Positions 5,210 through 5,221 of a DNA stretch of 5,221 nt are shown here, piece after piece. The position numbers and the translations under genes were made by a program. Location: contig JBHHWI010000156.1 in the NCBI GenBank assembly GCA_046756445.1, positions 1 through 5,221 of the forward strand, read 5' to 3'. Source of the DNA: JACZWL01 sp046756445 (GTDB taxonomy: Bacteria > Pseudomonadota > Gammaproteobacteria > Steroidobacterales > Woeseiaceae). A model generated the notes under the pieces. It was not told the DNA's origin. It searched no databases and worked only from the letters and a program-made list of their open reading frames with translations. The stretch's first letter is position 1. Each line of letters opens with the position of its first letter.

Positions 5210-5221
5210 AACTAACTGAAA

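Overview
The window looks like a complete, very small integrative element (about 5.15 kb) inserted in the 3' half of a tRNA-Arg(TCG) gene. A perfect 43-bp direct repeat, running from the first base of the anticodon loop to the first C of the CCA end, lies at 13-55 and again at 5167-5209. The host is most likely a gammaproteobacterium. This is judged from the tRNA-Arg sequence, the good Shine-Dalgarno sites, and the DUF3015/DUF4105 gene pair, which I know from Pseudomonas-like genomes. The genus cannot be told from the window.

Left module (minus strand, 101-1527): a tyrosine recombinase (int) reads towards the tRNA. Its start is overlapped by the end of a small helix-turn-helix, excisionase-type gene. 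Before that comes the 3' part of an unrecognised small ORF, which appears to have lost its beginning. These three genes form one compact minus-strand operon. A hairpin between tRNA and int may terminate transcription from both sides.

Middle (about 1520-2169): a plus-strand fragment of an IS21-type IstB gene (C-terminal end only) and a plausible remnant of the right end of that IS. About 400 bp without a recognisable gene follow. This stretch ends in a plausible sigma70 promoter (TTGCAA-16 bp-TAGAAT) for the cargo.

Cargo (plus strand, 2170-4615): two tightly coupled genes for exported proteins. The first is a 169-residue DUF3015 protein with a signal peptide and four cysteines. The second is a 644-residue DUF4105 (Lnb N-terminal periplasmic domain) protein with a TTG start, a signal peptide, conserved His/Cys motifs and a beta-rich C-terminal half. 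They probably work together in the cell envelope. The DUF4105 domain is shared with the Bacteroides lipoprotein N-acyltransferase Lnb, so an envelope acyl-transfer role is possible but unproven here.

Right end (4616-5221): a decayed, truncated aldo/keto reductase gene on the minus strand, then a non-coding stretch with helically phased GGCGGCAxTT repeats that may be recombinase or excisionase arm sites, then the second att copy. No replication, primase, capsid, toxin or resistance gene is visible. The element is essentially int, xis and one two-gene envelope cassette.
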